Shown one piece after another: positions 29,460 through 38,003 of a stretch of 64,000 bases of DNA. Under the pieces are notes generated by a model. That model saw nothing but the letters and a program-made list of their open reading frames with translations. It did not search any database and was not told the DNA's origin. The stretch is from contig JAJDEJ010000262.1 of the NCBI GenBank assembly GCA_029259815.1, positions 1 to 64,000 of the forward strand. Reading direction: 5' to 3'. Position 1 is the stretch's first letter. Each line of letters begins with the position of its first letter. Both the position numbers and the translations under genes were made by a program. Source of the stretch: Planctomycetaceae bacterium. GTDB lineage: Bacteria > Planctomycetota > Planctomycetia > Planctomycetales > Planctomycetaceae.

Positions 29460-32018
29460 TCAGTCACCGGTGGATTCGTTCGCGGTGACGGTCAGGTTGT
29501 CGTAGAAGATTTCCGCGTCCTTGGCGTTGCCGAACAGTCCCGGGCTGCCTTGGTGCTCGCCGGGGGAGTCGGTGGCGGTGACGGTCCAGTCGGCTGGTTC
29601 CTCCTCGCCCTTCTTCCAGACCTTGCCTCGCAGGACCGCGCTGCCATCCTCGACGGCTGTCTGGAACTTCATCGTATACCACGTGTTGGGCTGCCACTCG
29701 AAGGGCACCGTGTTGGCCATTCGGAGTTGGGGCGTCCATGTGCGAATCTGCAACTGCTGCGACGCCCCCATCATGTCGAGCGTGTAGCGCTGACCGACGA
29801 GGCCGATGTCCGGTTGTTTGCTATCCTTCTCGGCCCCATAGACGTCTGCCTGAATCGTATAGTTGGCGAGATCCGGATGTCCCATCCAGCCCTGAGAGCG
29901 AGCTCCCTTGGGGATCGTTTTGATCTTGGTCATGACGCCATTGCCATCGATCTTGCGTTCACCGCGCGTGACGGACAGTCGAATCTCGTCGACCGTGTTG
30001 CCTTCGCCGAGGTCGCGTTGCCACGTTGACCACTCGGCACTGGCAAGGATCTTCTCCTCGATCAATCGGTCAAGGGCTGCTTGCAGCTTCTCTTTCGCTT
30101 CGTCGACCGTTTTCGGTTTTTGGCCGGAAGCATCCAATCCAAGAAACGCAAGGAGCGCATTCCAAGTTTGGCGTGGGGTTGAGTCGTCATAGGTGCTGGC
30201 GTCACGTCCCGAGTTGACGAACGTCGTCATCAGGAAGATGTACAATTGCGATGCCAGCGGGTCGTCGGCTTTCAGCGATTCGATGAGATCAAAGTCAAGT
30301 GGAACGTGTCGGTAGTTGGCGCCGACCCAAGTCACAGGAATCTCACCGTTGTTAAAGTCGAAGCTCCAGTTGAGGTCGGGCACCACGCGGGCACGGGCCG
30401 TGCCGCTTAGGTCGCCCACTTTGGCAGTGACAATCACCGCAGCATGTTCCGATTGATTCGCTGAGATGCTGTAGGCTCCGTCCTCACTGATGCTGCCCGG
30501 CCCGTCGACGCTGAACTCGACCTCATCGGCTTTGGCGAGCCGTACGTATTGTCCGGCGGCATCGTACAAGCGGACTTGGAACGGCTGACGATTGCCGGGT
30601 CGCAGCAGTGACTCACAAGGCACGACCTGGACGTGCGTCGGTGTCGCATCCGTTGTGCGGTCAGCTTCTTCGGCGATCTCAGGAATGGGATCACCCGACA
30701 CTTCTGCATCTGCATTGCCGATGCAGTAGAGGCCGGAGGTGAGCGGGATATACACATGTCCGGCAGCTGCGATGGGTGAGCCGTGCGATTCGCCGTTGAG
30801 CCGCATCTTGTGCAGGACTTCAACACCGTCTTCGGTTGGCTTGAGTGTGTACCAGCGTTTGTCAGCAGTCGCTGCATAGATCTTGCCGTCGGCATAGAGT
30901 GGACTGCTGCGCTGTGCGGTGCCGAGGCGCTGCAGTGCGATTTCCTCGCCACTTTCCGGATTGAGGATGTGCATCTTGGCGCGGTCGTCGATGACGTACA
31001 GCCGATCGTCGATCATCAGCGGCGCACTGCGTCCGAGGAACACCTCTTTCGTGCGCCAGATTTCGCCCGACTTGGTGATGTCACCCTCAAGGGTGCCGTC
31101 CACACAAAAGACTGCGCCCATCTTGGTGTCATCCAGGTTCTCTTCGCCATGACCGCAGTAGACGCGGTTGTCAACAACGAGTGGTGTGGTGTTGAGACCG
31201 CGGCCAGAGACATTGTAGGTCCACAACAGCTTGCCCGTGCGAGGCTGGAAGGCGTGGACAGCACCGTCACCCCCCCCAGAGACCAGGGCGGCCTCGCCAT
31301 TGAAAGTGGTGAGCACCGGTCCGCTGTAGGTCGTATCATCGGGGAGCGCCCGAGTGCCGGTGAACCAGACCGGTTGTCCGTTCCGTTTGTCGAAGGCGAT
31401 GAAGCGATGATTCGGCTTCGCCATCTCCCCCCAGCCGATGATGATGGCCGAAACGATCACGTTGTTCTCATGAATGATCGGGAAGTTGGTGCGACCGCCG
31501 TACGTGCTGAGCAGGCCGTACTCCTCGTGCATCGAGTGGCTCCATTTGGTCTCGCCCGTCTCGCCATTGATGCACTGGAACAGTCCGCAGACTCCGAGAG
31601 CGAACACGTCACCCGTTGTGGGGTCAGCTGAGACATTCGACCAGCCGACGCGCTCTGCCGGCACGTCGGAGAGGTAGACGTTAAACTTGTTCTCCCACAG
31701 CGTCTCGCCCGTGTGAGCATCGAGACAGACGACCTTCTCGCCATCTTGCGAAGTGCCCGCAGCGTCGCGGCAGAGCATGTACAGCTTGCCGTTCATTACC
31801 ACGGGTGTTGATCGGGTGCCCAAGTCTTCCCGCTTCCAGACGACGTTACTGCCCTCACCCCCTTTGGGGTTCCACTCAGCAGGCAGATTCTTGAGCGTCG
31901 AATGCCCATTCATCTGCGGACCACGCCAATAGGTCCAGTCGAAGTCGTCCGCTGTCACCAGACTGGTTGACAGCGTCCATGACATCACGATCGTCGAGAG
32001 GATCAGAGAGCGGGTCAT
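29460..32018 (-). CDS. Secreted PQQ-like propeller protein with C-terminal lectin-like domain
   Basis: An 852-residue exported protein with a signal peptide (STIVMSWTLSTSLVTADDF) and a PQQ-like propeller at about residues 25-450 (VCLDAHTGETLWENKF, QCINGETGETKWSHS, FDKRNGQPVWFTG, LNPESGEEIALQ). An Ig-like/Big domain follows (about 470-570, QVRLYDAAGQYVRLAKADEV, GTARARVVPDLNW), then a helical segment (about 600-680), and a jelly-roll domain of the LamG/3-keto-disaccharide hydrolase style at about 690-850 (IQADVYGAEK, TWTPQLRMANTVP, WYTMKFQTAV, LFGNAKDAEIFYDNLTV). It is a larger relative of the neighbouring propeller protein, upstream of it on the same strand. The role is probably extracellular polysaccharide handling, but unproven. 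Confidence 0.9.
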   Translation of the reverse strand: MTRSLILSTIVMSWTLSTSLVTADDFDWTYWRGPQMNGHSTLKNLPAEWNPKGGEGSNVVWKREDLGTRSTPVVMNGKLYMLCRDAAGTSQDGEKVVCLDAHTGETLWENKFNVYLSDVPAERVGWSNVSADPTTGDVFALGVCGLFQCINGETGETKWSHSMHEEYGLLSTYGGRTNFPIIHENNVIVSAIIIGWGEMAKPNHRFIAFDKRNGQPVWFTGTRALPDDTTYSGPVLTTFNGEAALVSGGGDGAVHAFQPRTGKLLWTYNVSGRGLNTTPLVVDNRVYCGHGEENLDDTKMGAVFCVDGTLEGDITKSGEIWRTKEVFLGRSAPLMIDDRLYVIDDRAKMHILNPESGEEIALQRLGTAQRSSPLYADGKIYAATADKRWYTLKPTEDGVEVLHKMRLNGESHGSPIAAAGHVYIPLTSGLYCIGNADAEVSGDPIPEIAEEADRTTDATPTHVQVVPCESLLRPGNRQPFQVRLYDAAGQYVRLAKADEVEFSVDGPGSISEDGAYSISANQSEHAAVIVTAKVGDLSGTARARVVPDLNWSFDFNNGEIPVTWVGANYRHVPLDFDLIESLKADDPLASQLYIFLMTTFVNSGRDASTYDDSTPRQTWNALLAFLGLDASGQKPKTVDEAKEKLQAALDRLIEEKILASAEWSTWQRDLGEGNTVDEIRLSVTRGERKIDGNGVMTKIKTIPKGARSQGWMGHPDLANYTIQADVYGAEKDSKQPDIGLVGQRYTLDMMGASQQLQIRTWTPQLRMANTVPFEWQPNTWYTMKFQTAVEDGSAVLRGKVWKKGEEEPADWTVTATDSPGEHQGSPGLFGNAKDAEIFYDNLTVTANESTGD

Positions 32019-32347
32019 CGTGTGTGCTCGTGGTTGAAAGGAGGCGGCGGCGGACTTCTCGTCGACACAGCTCGGAATGGAGGGAGGGACAGCTGGGTAA
32101 GGGTCGCACCAAGCTGCCTGTCAGTCCCTACAATATACGAGTAACCAAGGCCGGACAAGGATCGCATTCCATGTCTCGGCGAACGGGAGATGTTCATCCC
32201 CCGATGGGTCCAACGGCTCTCCTGCGGTCATCGTCTCAGCATGGTTCGATTTCAAGGTAAGCATCTGTCTTGCAAGTGAGGGAAGCACATGGTGGCCCCG
32301 CCCTCAACAGGGGATTCGCATCCCCCGCTCGCCTGTGGCGCAGCGAA
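32019..32347. other. Gap without recognised gene
   Basis: 329 bases between the PQQ gene start and the hairpin behind the small lipoprotein gene. A few short open frames exist, but none has a plausible protein. It should carry the promoter of the PQQ gene. No repeat family seen elsewhere in the window was recognised. Confidence 0.6.
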
Positions 32348-32379
32348 ACAGCCCGCATCGAGGAGCCGACGCGGGCTGT
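32348..32379 (-). terminator. Hairpin after the small lipoprotein gene
   Basis: Stem acagcccgc / gcgggctgt (9 bp, extended by tcg/cga after one mismatch) 28 bases past the lipoprotein stop on the minus strand, followed on that strand by tttcgctg. A strong stem with a weak U-run, so a plausible but not certain terminator. Confidence 0.55.
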
Positions 32380-32406
32380 CATCGGTCATGAATCACGCCA
32401 TCTGGA

Positions 32407-32574
32407 TCACGGCAGAGACGATCCGCCCTCAGGCTGGCCGAGATCGTCAGCTGCATCGGGCTCAGCAGTCGCACCGGAGGGTGCCGTCGTCTCTGCACAC
32501 CCCATCATGGCCATTGGCAGAGCAAGAACAGCGATCATCGTGATGATCGAGAACAGTTGTTTGCAAGATCGCAT
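32407..32574 (-). CDS. Small lipoprotein
   Basis: A 55-residue open frame: a basic start MRSCKQLFS, a hydrophobic core IITMIAVLALPMAM and a lipobox-like MMGC at residues 22-25, then an Ala/Thr/Pro/acid-rich tail (AETTAPSGATAEPDAADDL) and a stop at 32407-32409. This is the shape of the tiny lipoproteins common in planctomycetes. A purine-rich GAGGAG lies 11 bases before the ATG. A hairpin at 32348-32379 follows. It faces away from the structured leader at 32612-32775, so the two are divergent. No homologue can be named. Confidence 0.7.
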   Translation of the reverse strand: MRSCKQLFSIITMIAVLALPMAMMGCAETTAPSGATAEPDAADDLGQPEGGSSLP

Positions 32575-32611
32575 CGCGCGGAAACTCCTCAGGAAAAGTT
32601 TTTTTGAGAAT

Positions 32612-32733
32612 CGGCTGTAAGGTTTCAGCCGCCCGATCGTATTTTGTGCAAGGACGGACGGTGTTGCAACCGTCAGGCTGGGGCAGACAGGACGTCACGT
32701 TCAGCGACACGGAGGTCGCCCCCGGCATCTTGA
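32612..32733 (+). ncRNA. Candidate structured leader RNA with hairpins
   Basis: Two perfect stems lie in order on the plus strand, cggctg-taaggttt-cagccg (32612-32631) and gacggt-gttgca-accgtc (32657-32674). An intrinsic-terminator-like stem follows at 32734-32775, then a strong ribosome-binding site and a small open frame at 32803. This order resembles a leader controlled by attenuation. No known riboswitch class (TPP, cobalamin, SAM, glycine, fluoride, GEMM) was recognised. It could equally be a small RNA ended by the terminator. Confidence 0.35.
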
Positions 32734-32775
32734 CTGGCAGAAGCCCCTCAAGGACGAAGGGCTTCTCCAGTTTTT
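32734..32775 (+). terminator. Intrinsic terminator or attenuator stem
   Basis: The stem ctgg-c-agaagccc / gggcttct-ccag (12 bp with one bulge, 12-base loop) is followed directly by ttttt at 32771-32775. It has the classic shape of a rho-independent terminator on the plus strand. No recognised gene ends just upstream, and a strong Shine-Dalgarno (32792-32796) follows after 16 bases. Confidence 0.7.
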
Positions 32776-32802
32776 ACTCCATCATTCGGTCAGGAGAAAC
32801 CC

Positions 32803-33012
32803 ATGGTCCGCAGTGCCCGCTTTGCCTTCGATGACCCTCGTGGCCCCGATCACCGAGCGATCAACGATTCGTTTGATGAACGCGACGATCCGTTGTTCGA
32901 AGCACCGCTGTCTGCAAGTGACGACCTGTCGAGTGCGACTGGCCGAGGTGAGACGACACCTCCCTCGGACACACGCCATGACCGCGCAAGACGACCTGAC
33001 CGGGCTGCGTGA
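32803..33012 (+). CDS. Small acidic hypothetical protein
   Basis: A 69-residue frame whose start is supported by aggag six bases before the ATG. The product is hydrophilic and rich in Asp, Arg and Ser (FDDPRGPDHRAINDSFDERD), with no membrane segment and no recognised domain; the last third is more random-looking. It sits directly behind the terminator-like stem at 32734-32775, which may control it. Reality as a gene is moderate: good ribosome-binding site and composition at the front, unknown family. Confidence 0.4.
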   Translation: MVRSARFAFDDPRGPDHRAINDSFDERDDPLFEAPLSASDDLSSATGRGETTPPSDTRHDRARRPDRAA

Positions 33013-33178
33013 CATCAATGTCAAACGATTGATCACTCCGGGTGGCACGCCCAGACCAACGGGATGGGCGTGGCGAGCGCGGATTCGATGACCGAGTACT
33101 CCAGAACACTCCGCCACTCGCTTCCTGCCGTCAGGGCGTGGCACCCATCACCAGATGTTCCCAAAAAAAAGACCGACT

Positions 33179-33352
33179 ATGCCAACACCAGAAATCCGTA
33201 AACAGATCTCAATCTTCGTGCCGATCTCCGACTGGAAGGTCATTCGACAGGAGGCGGCTCAGCGTCGAATCCCGATGACCGAACTCTGCCGACAGTGGAT
33301 GCACCCGTCGCTCACTCGATTACGCAAGCAGACGCAGCGGCGCGCCGCCTGA
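33179..33352 (+). CDS. Small basic protein, possible ribbon-helix-helix-like
   Basis: A 57-residue basic protein (MPTPEIRKQISIFVPISDWK then VIRQEAAQRRIPMTELCRQW). The pattern of a short beta strand (ISIFVPISDW) followed by two helices (VIRQEAAQRR, MTELCRQWMHPSLTRL) resembles ribbon-helix-helix DNA-binding proteins of the antitoxin/repressor kind, but no family can be named and no toxin gene follows. The ribosome-binding site is weak, with an A-rich stretch (ccaaaaaaaagacc) just before the start. An ATG at 33155 would add eight residues. It ends 46 bases before the convergent DUF255 gene. Confidence 0.5.
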   Translation: MPTPEIRKQISIFVPISDWKVIRQEAAQRRIPMTELCRQWMHPSLTRLRKQTQRRAA

Positions 33353-33397
33353 CGTGCGGCCCACCGACTGCTATGGGCAGACGGGATGCTTGAGGCG

Positions 33398-35488
33398 TCA
33401 CCCCTCGTTGATCGCTGAGAGCAATTCGTCCAGTGTCGTCACTGGCGGACCACACGTCATCTCACGACAGACATACGCGGTTGTCTGTCCATCACGAGCT
33501 GTGCGTCCTTCGAGATGGGGGCGGATGACCTCGGGGAGTGCATCCTCAGAGACATCGGTGTGACGTCGCAGCACAATCTTGTTTGGCAGAAACTTTTGGT
33601 GGATCGCAGCGAGCCACTCATCGCCCGTCGCTTTGTCGTCGCCATCAATCAGCACAATCTCCAGCGACGGGCCGAACATCGCATCCACTGCGAGCAATCC
33701 CTGCCCGGACGCTCGTGGATGTTCCTTCAACAGACCTGAGAACGACTCCAACGTCTGTTGTCCACGCTCAGCGAGGCCGACATCACCGGTGAGGCGACTC
33801 AACTGGATGAGTGCTGTTGCTGCTTGCGCGTTGCCAGAAGGTGTCGCGTTGTCCTGAGAGTCCTTGGTACGAGTGATGAGTTCCTCGTGATCGTGCGACG
33901 TGAAGTAGAACCCGCCGCCCTCATCATCGGCGAAGCGTTCAATCATCTGAGACGCGAGCTCCTGCGCAGAGACGAGATGCCTCGGATCGAAAGTCGCCTG
34001 ATACAGATCACATAACCCGCTGACGAAGGCCGCGTAATCATCGAGGTAGGCATTGAATCGAGCCCGCCCATCCTTGAACGAATGCAATAAATGCGATCCC
34101 TCGTTTCGCATGTTCTCCAGCACGAAATCAGCTGCGCGGATGGCCGCCTCAGCGTACTTCTGCTCACCCAGCACTTGCGACGCTTGTGCCATCGCAGAGA
34201 TCATCCAGCCGTTCCACGACACGAGCACCTTGTCATCCCGTCCCGGCTTCACGCGTTTTTCGCGTGCATCGAAAAGCGTCCGTCGACAACGGCCCAACAC
34301 TTCCGCCAACTCATCCGGCTCAATCTCGAGCACACGTGCCGCTTCGTCGTGTGGCTTGGGACGGTTAAGGATCGTCTTGCCCTCCCAGTTGCCGTCCGGG
34401 GTGACGTCATAGGCATATTTGAACAGCCCCGCGTCCGCATCGGGCAGCAGTTCGTCGATCTCTGCCTCACTCCAGACGAAGAATTTGCCTTCCTCGCCTT
34501 CGCTGTCGGCATCCTGTGTCGAGTAAAACCCTCCTTCCGGCTGTTCCATTTCTCGCAGGACGTAATCGAGCGTCCCTCTTACGACAGCGAACGGCCAAGG
34601 CTCCGTCGATTCATCGTTCTGTAGCACCTGACCCAACTCCAGATACGCCGGAACAAGGAGAGCATTGTCGTACAGCATTTTCTCGAAGTGCGGCGCCAGC
34701 CAGCGCGCATCGGTCGAATAACGATGGAACCCACCGCCGAGGTGATCGTAGATGCCCCCGCGAGCCATCTTGCCCAGCGTGAGTTTCACGACATCGAGTG
34801 CGTCCTGTTCGCCGAACCGTTTCCAACACCGCAGCAGCACCCGCACGTCCATCGGATGCGGAAACTTCGGTGCCCCGCCAAACCCGCCATGCGTCCGATC
34901 GGCCGACTGCAGAATGCCTCGCATCGCATTCCGCATCACATCCTCATCCAACGTCGACCGCTCAAACTCCGGAGCCGCTATCTTGTTGACCGCATCGACG
35001 AGCGACTTGGCACTCGTCGTCACTTCATCCCGGCTGTTGGTCCAGATCTCGTGGATTTTGTTGAGAATGTCCTGAAACCCCGGCATGCCCATGCGCGAAG
35101 TCGGCGGCCAATACGTCCCCCCGTAGAACGGTCGCTTATCCGGCGTGAGAAACACGGACATCGGCCACCCGCCCCGCTGTGTCATCAACTGCACAGCCGA
35201 CATGTAAATCTGATCAACATCAGGCCGCTCCTCGCGGTCAACCTTGATGTTAATGAAGTGTTCGTTCATCAGGGCCGCGATCTCGTCACTCTCGAAACTC
35301 TCGTGCTCCATCACATGACACCAGTGACACGCACTGTACCCCACCGACAGAAACACCGGCTTGTCCTGCTCTGCCGCGAGTGCGAAGGCCTCGTCCCCCC
35401 ACGGATACCAGTCCACCGGATTGTAGGCATGCTGGAGGAGGTATGGACTCGTCTCATTGATGAGCCGATTCGCAGGATGATTAGTCAT
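33398..35488 (-). CDS. DUF255 thioredoxin-fold protein (YyaL/spermatogenesis-associated 20 type)
   Basis: A 696-residue cytosolic-looking protein of the YyaL/SPATA20 family. The N-terminal thioredoxin-fold DUF255 domain shows the family's opening [25 protein letters not shown], and the CxxC-type active site [15 protein letters not shown] at about residues 50-60. The C-terminal part is an (alpha/alpha)6 barrel like N-acylglucosamine 2-epimerase ([48 protein letters not shown]). The full-length arrangement is intact. Its biochemical role is not established. The start is at 35488 (ATG), with an in-frame TTG three codons earlier. Upstream on the same strand are a small membrane protein and the BRCT-MerR-TPR protein. 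Confidence 0.93.
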   Translation of the reverse strand: MTNHPANRLINETSPYLLQHAYNPVDWYPWGDEAFALAAEQDKPVFLSVGYSACHWCHVMEHESFESDEIAALMNEHFINIKVDREERPDVDQIYMSAVQLMTQRGGWPMSVFLTPDKRPFYGGTYWPPTSRMGMPGFQDILNKIHEIWTNSRDEVTTSAKSLVDAVNKIAAPEFERSTLDEDVMRNAMRGILQSADRTHGGFGGAPKFPHPMDVRVLLRCWKRFGEQDALDVVKLTLGKMARGGIYDHLGGGFHRYSTDARWLAPHFEKMLYDNALLVPAYLELGQVLQNDESTEPWPFAVVRGTLDYVLREMEQPEGGFYSTQDADSEGEEGKFFVWSEAEIDELLPDADAGLFKYAYDVTPDGNWEGKTILNRPKPHDEAARVLEIEPDELAEVLGRCRRTLFDAREKRVKPGRDDKVLVSWNGWMISAMAQASQVLGEQKYAEAAIRAADFVLENMRNEGSHLLHSFKDGRARFNAYLDDYAAFVSGLCDLYQATFDPRHLVSAQELASQMIERFADDEGGGFYFTSHDHEELITRTKDSQDNATPSGNAQAATALIQLSRLTGDVGLAERGQQTLESFSGLLKEHPRASGQGLLAVDAMFGPSLEIVLIDGDDKATGDEWLAAIHQKFLPNKIVLRRHTDVSEDALPEVIRPHLEGRTARDGQTTAYVCREMTCGPPVTTLDELLSAINEG

Positions 35489-35534
35489 GAATATCAATAC
35501 AGCCGTTAAGTCAAAGGAGAGCGCCCGTCTCGGA

Positions 35535-35579
35535 ATTCGATTTGAAATCTCAAATTTCAGATCTCAAATGACAAATGCA
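35535..35579. repeat. AAATCTCAAATTTCAGATCTC repeat
   Basis: attcgatttgaaatctcaaa followed by tttcagatctcaaatgacaa. The same kind of text, on the same side, occurs at 35831-35869, once on each side of the small membrane-protein gene. Confidence 0.75.
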
Positions 35580-35611
35580 TCAACCGCCGACTGAGCGCGT
35601 CAGCGAAGGCA

Positions 35612-35824
35612 TCATAGCACGTGCCGGATGAACTGAATCGCCGGCCAGAAAACGATGCGGAGACCATCGATCACCCAGTCGGGGGTAACCGAATGAACGA
35701 TATAGGTTTTTGTGACCCGTTCATCCACATAAATCGCGACCGCAGCGAGGATATACAGCGGAATCAGACTCAACAATAGCGGCACGAACAGACTGGGCCG
35801 GGGCTCATACTCGCGTTCAGCCAT
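35612..35824 (-). CDS. Small membrane protein
   Basis: A 70-residue protein with one clear transmembrane helix (LFVPLLLSLIPLYILAAVAI) after a charged N-terminus (MAEREYEPRPS) and a second amphipathic, weakly hydrophobic stretch near the C-terminus (WVIDGLRIVFWPAIQFIRH). No family recognised. It lies between the BRCT-MerR-TPR gene and the DUF255 gene on one strand, bracketed by AAATCTCAAATTT repeats, so it may be part of a three-gene operon. Confidence 0.7.
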   Translation of the reverse strand: MAEREYEPRPSLFVPLLLSLIPLYILAAVAIYVDERVTKTYIVHSVTPDWVIDGLRIVFWPAIQFIRHVL

Positions 35825-35830
35825 TGGTCA

Positions 35831-35869
35831 CGTATCTCAGATTTGAAATTTCAGATCTCCGATTGCAGA
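35831..35869. repeat. AAATCTCAAATTTCAGATCTC repeat overlapping a stop codon
   Basis: tatctcagatttgaaatttc then agatctccgattgcagatt. It carries the last codons and the TGA stop of the BRCT-MerR-TPR gene on the minus strand (the end LQSEI is written in repeat text) and is a second copy of the text at 35535-35579. Confidence 0.75.
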
Positions 35870-37107
35870 TTCGCCAGCCGCTGCCGCGCAATATCCGCCC
35901 ACGGTCCGCGTGAGTCGTGCTCGAGATACGTCTCCCAGTGACCAACCGCCTCCTCCGCACGACCAAGTTCAAGAAGCGTCTCCGCTCGGTGATAGTGGGC
36001 GTCGGCATAATCTGCATGCACATCAAGGGCGATGTCGAACGCATCGAGCGCCGACTCCAACTGCCCCAACTCCTGATGAACGCAGCCGACCTGTGTCCAC
36101 GCTTCGAGGTACTCCTGATCTAACTCGGCAGCAACGTAGTACCGTTCCAGTGCGGCCCGTGTGTGCTTCTGCCGGTACAGGCACTCGGCCAGATGAAAGT
36201 GAACCTCGGGATTGGACGGCTCAGTCATGAGGCTCAGGCGGAACGACTCGATCGCTGCGTCGACCTCACTGTCGACGTACTGTCTGCACCCCTCAACGAA
36301 CCAGTCACGAGCCGACCAGTGCTCCGACTGCGGCTTCTGCTGAAAGGGAAGCGACGCATGCCCCTCGTCTTCCGATGACTCCTGAGTCACGTCCTCAGCG
36401 GGCTCACCATCAAAGTCGAACAATCGTTGTCCACTACTCGGTGTGACGAACCCATGTTCATCTCGCACGACGACATGTCGATCCCTCTCCAGTAACTCCA
36501 ACTGTTCCAGCGGTCGATCGCCACCTCCCCAACGCTCGGGCAGATTCCGCAGACTCCGCTCGATCTCCGCACGCGGCACGCCCGCCTCCAGCAACTGTGA
36601 CAGTGTGCGGGCCCCATTCACCTCGCGGAAATCAAAGTGCGGCAGCCGATAGATCTTCTGCACCGGCCGAATCAGTCCGGCCCGTTCCCACCCGCGGATC
36701 ACATGCACGGGCACATCCAGCAAACGGCTGAGCATGGCCGGCGTGTACAACCGACGCACTTCGTCACGCCGTTCGGACAAGCCCACGAGATGCAGAAAGT
36801 CCGCCTCGTTGACGACCCGAATGGTCGCCCCCTCCGCGTTCCACTCCGTCACCTGCTGCAACTTGACCGACGGCTGCCCATCCTCCTCCAGCGGCCACCC
36901 CTCCTCACCAACGACAAGCATGGTCGTCTGCCGACTCACATGCTCGGTCGCCTCGCCCCCGTGCTGAGCGACCAACTCCCCCGCCTGTGCATGCGTCATC
37001 GCCCCCAACGTCCCCGTGAACGACACCCGCTCCCCCTGCAACGGTGGCGAACTGGCCAATAAGGGCGTAGTCAGTGTCGGCTCAGGGGAATCAGCAGGTT
37101 CAGACAT
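35851..37107 (-). CDS. BRCT - MerR helix-turn-helix - TPR fusion protein
   Basis: A 418-residue protein with three recognisable parts. First is a BRCT domain like that of NAD-dependent ligases (about residues 20-105: GERVSFTGTLGAMTHAQAGE, LVAQHGGEATEHVSRQTTML, VVGEEG). Second is a MerR-type helix-turn-helix (about 118-185: LYTPAMLSRLLDVPVHVIRG, WERAGLI, AGVPRAEIERSLRNL). Third, after a linker, come four TPR-like helical repeats (about 275-415: EPSNPEVHFHLAECLYRQ, YLEAWTQVGCVHQELGQL, HADYADAHYHRAETLLELGR). A DNA-linked sensor or scaffold is plausible, but no effector domain is seen. The start at 37107 follows from the BRCT position; a longer in-frame ORF begins at 37206. Confidence 0.88.
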   Translation of the reverse strand: MSEPADSPEPTLTTPLLASSPPLQGERVSFTGTLGAMTHAQAGELVAQHGGEATEHVSRQTTMLVVGEEGWPLEEDGQPSVKLQQVTEWNAEGATIRVVNEADFLHLVGLSERRDEVRRLYTPAMLSRLLDVPVHVIRGWERAGLIRPVQKIYRLPHFDFREVNGARTLSQLLEAGVPRAEIERSLRNLPERWGGGDRPLEQLELLERDRHVVVRDEHGFVTPSSGQRLFDFDGEPAEDVTQESSEDEGHASLPFQQKPQSEHWSARDWFVEGCRQYVDSEVDAAIESFRLSLMTEPSNPEVHFHLAECLYRQKHTRAALERYYVAAELDQEYLEAWTQVGCVHQELGQLESALDAFDIALDVHADYADAHYHRAETLLELGRAEEAVGHWETYLEHDSRGPWADIARQRLANLQSEI

Positions 37108-37238
37108 CACAGGCTCAACGAGAGAGAACGCTCCTCCAGCATACCGCACGCCCTGCAACGACTGTAGTGAGCCGCAAAGAGGGGAACGGCACTCCGAGAG
37201 GGGCAATCGTTTTGCGGAGAGACGACCACTTTTTTGTA

Positions 37239-37325
37239 GGACGGATTTCCGAATCCGTCCGCTCCTAAAACGATCGTCGCCTCTCCGGATCGAGCTTGGC
37301 TCTGGACGGACTTGGAAGTCCGTCC
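37239..37325. repeat. Two GGACGGA(C/T) hairpins
   Basis: 37239-37260 (ggacggatt-tcc-gaatccgtcc) and 37304-37325 (ggacggact-tgga-agtccgtcc) are perfect or nearly perfect short stems of one family, separated by 43 bases. The second overlaps the stop codon of the Uma2 gene: on the minus strand the gene ends CCG TAG, and gtaggacggac is the start of the repeat. Confidence 0.85.
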
Positions 37326-37900
37326 TACGGAGTCGGTTCGACAGGTGTCGTCTCCGGGATCAGCGTCGCCACGGGGATGGACCAGTTGGGAACCAAATCT
37401 GTCGACAGGCTGTCCCCCGCGCGTACCGTCCGCATTTCGTCCGGAGTGTGATACACCTGCGCCAGCCGTTCCTCAGGCGTGATGAGCCACACTTCTTGCA
37501 CCCCATACTCGAAATACTCATGCAGTTTACGGAGCACATTCGTGTAGCGGTTGTTCGGACTGATGACCTCAATCGCGAGATCGGGGATCATCTCCCAGTC
37601 GCCAACGGTCGTCGGCATCTTTCCAACAGGCCACTTTGCCGCCGACACGAACGCCACGTCCGGTCGCCGCCGCAAATCACGCTTCTTGTCAAGTACGAAA
37701 ACCATCTCCATCACGACGGAGCCAAGTTGCTCGGCCTCCACATGAGGACTCATCGCGACGGTCAACTTATTGGCAATCCACACAGATGCAGCACTCACGG
37801 GCTTCTCCACACGCAGACCGTCAACAACTTCGTACAACTGGTCACTCTCGGCTGCTTCCACTGAGGCAGCGGGTGGCGAAGCGGTCAGCACACTGGACAT
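37325..37900 (-). CDS. Uma2 family endonuclease-like protein
   Basis: A 191-residue protein of the Uma2/DUF820 family (PD-(D/E)XK restriction-endonuclease-like fold), abundant in cyanobacteria and planctomycetes. The core motifs are visible: YEVVDGLRVEKPVSAA near residue 25, LRRRPDVAFVSAAKWP at about 80, LAIEVISPNNRYTNVLRKL at about 110, and EVWLITPEE. The Asp and Glu/Lys ligands are present (PDVAF, DLAIEVIS). Whether it cuts DNA is unproven for most family members. The start is set to ATG 37900. The stop codon is supplied by an intergenic repeat. Confidence 0.9.
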   Translation of the reverse strand: MSSVLTASPPAASVEAAESDQLYEVVDGLRVEKPVSAASVWIANKLTVAMSPHVEAEQLGSVVMEMVFVLDKKRDLRRRPDVAFVSAAKWPVGKMPTTVGDWEMIPDLAIEVISPNNRYTNVLRKLHEYFEYGVQEVWLITPEERLAQVYHTPDEMRTVRAGDSLSTDLVPNWSIPVATLIPETTPVEPTP

Positions 37901-38003
37901 CACAGACTCCTCACGCAGGACGGATCACAGACCTCTACGATACCGTGATTCGACTCAGCCAACAATCACGTTCGGGAATGCAGCGTCGCCCGGTCAACGA
38001 GCC

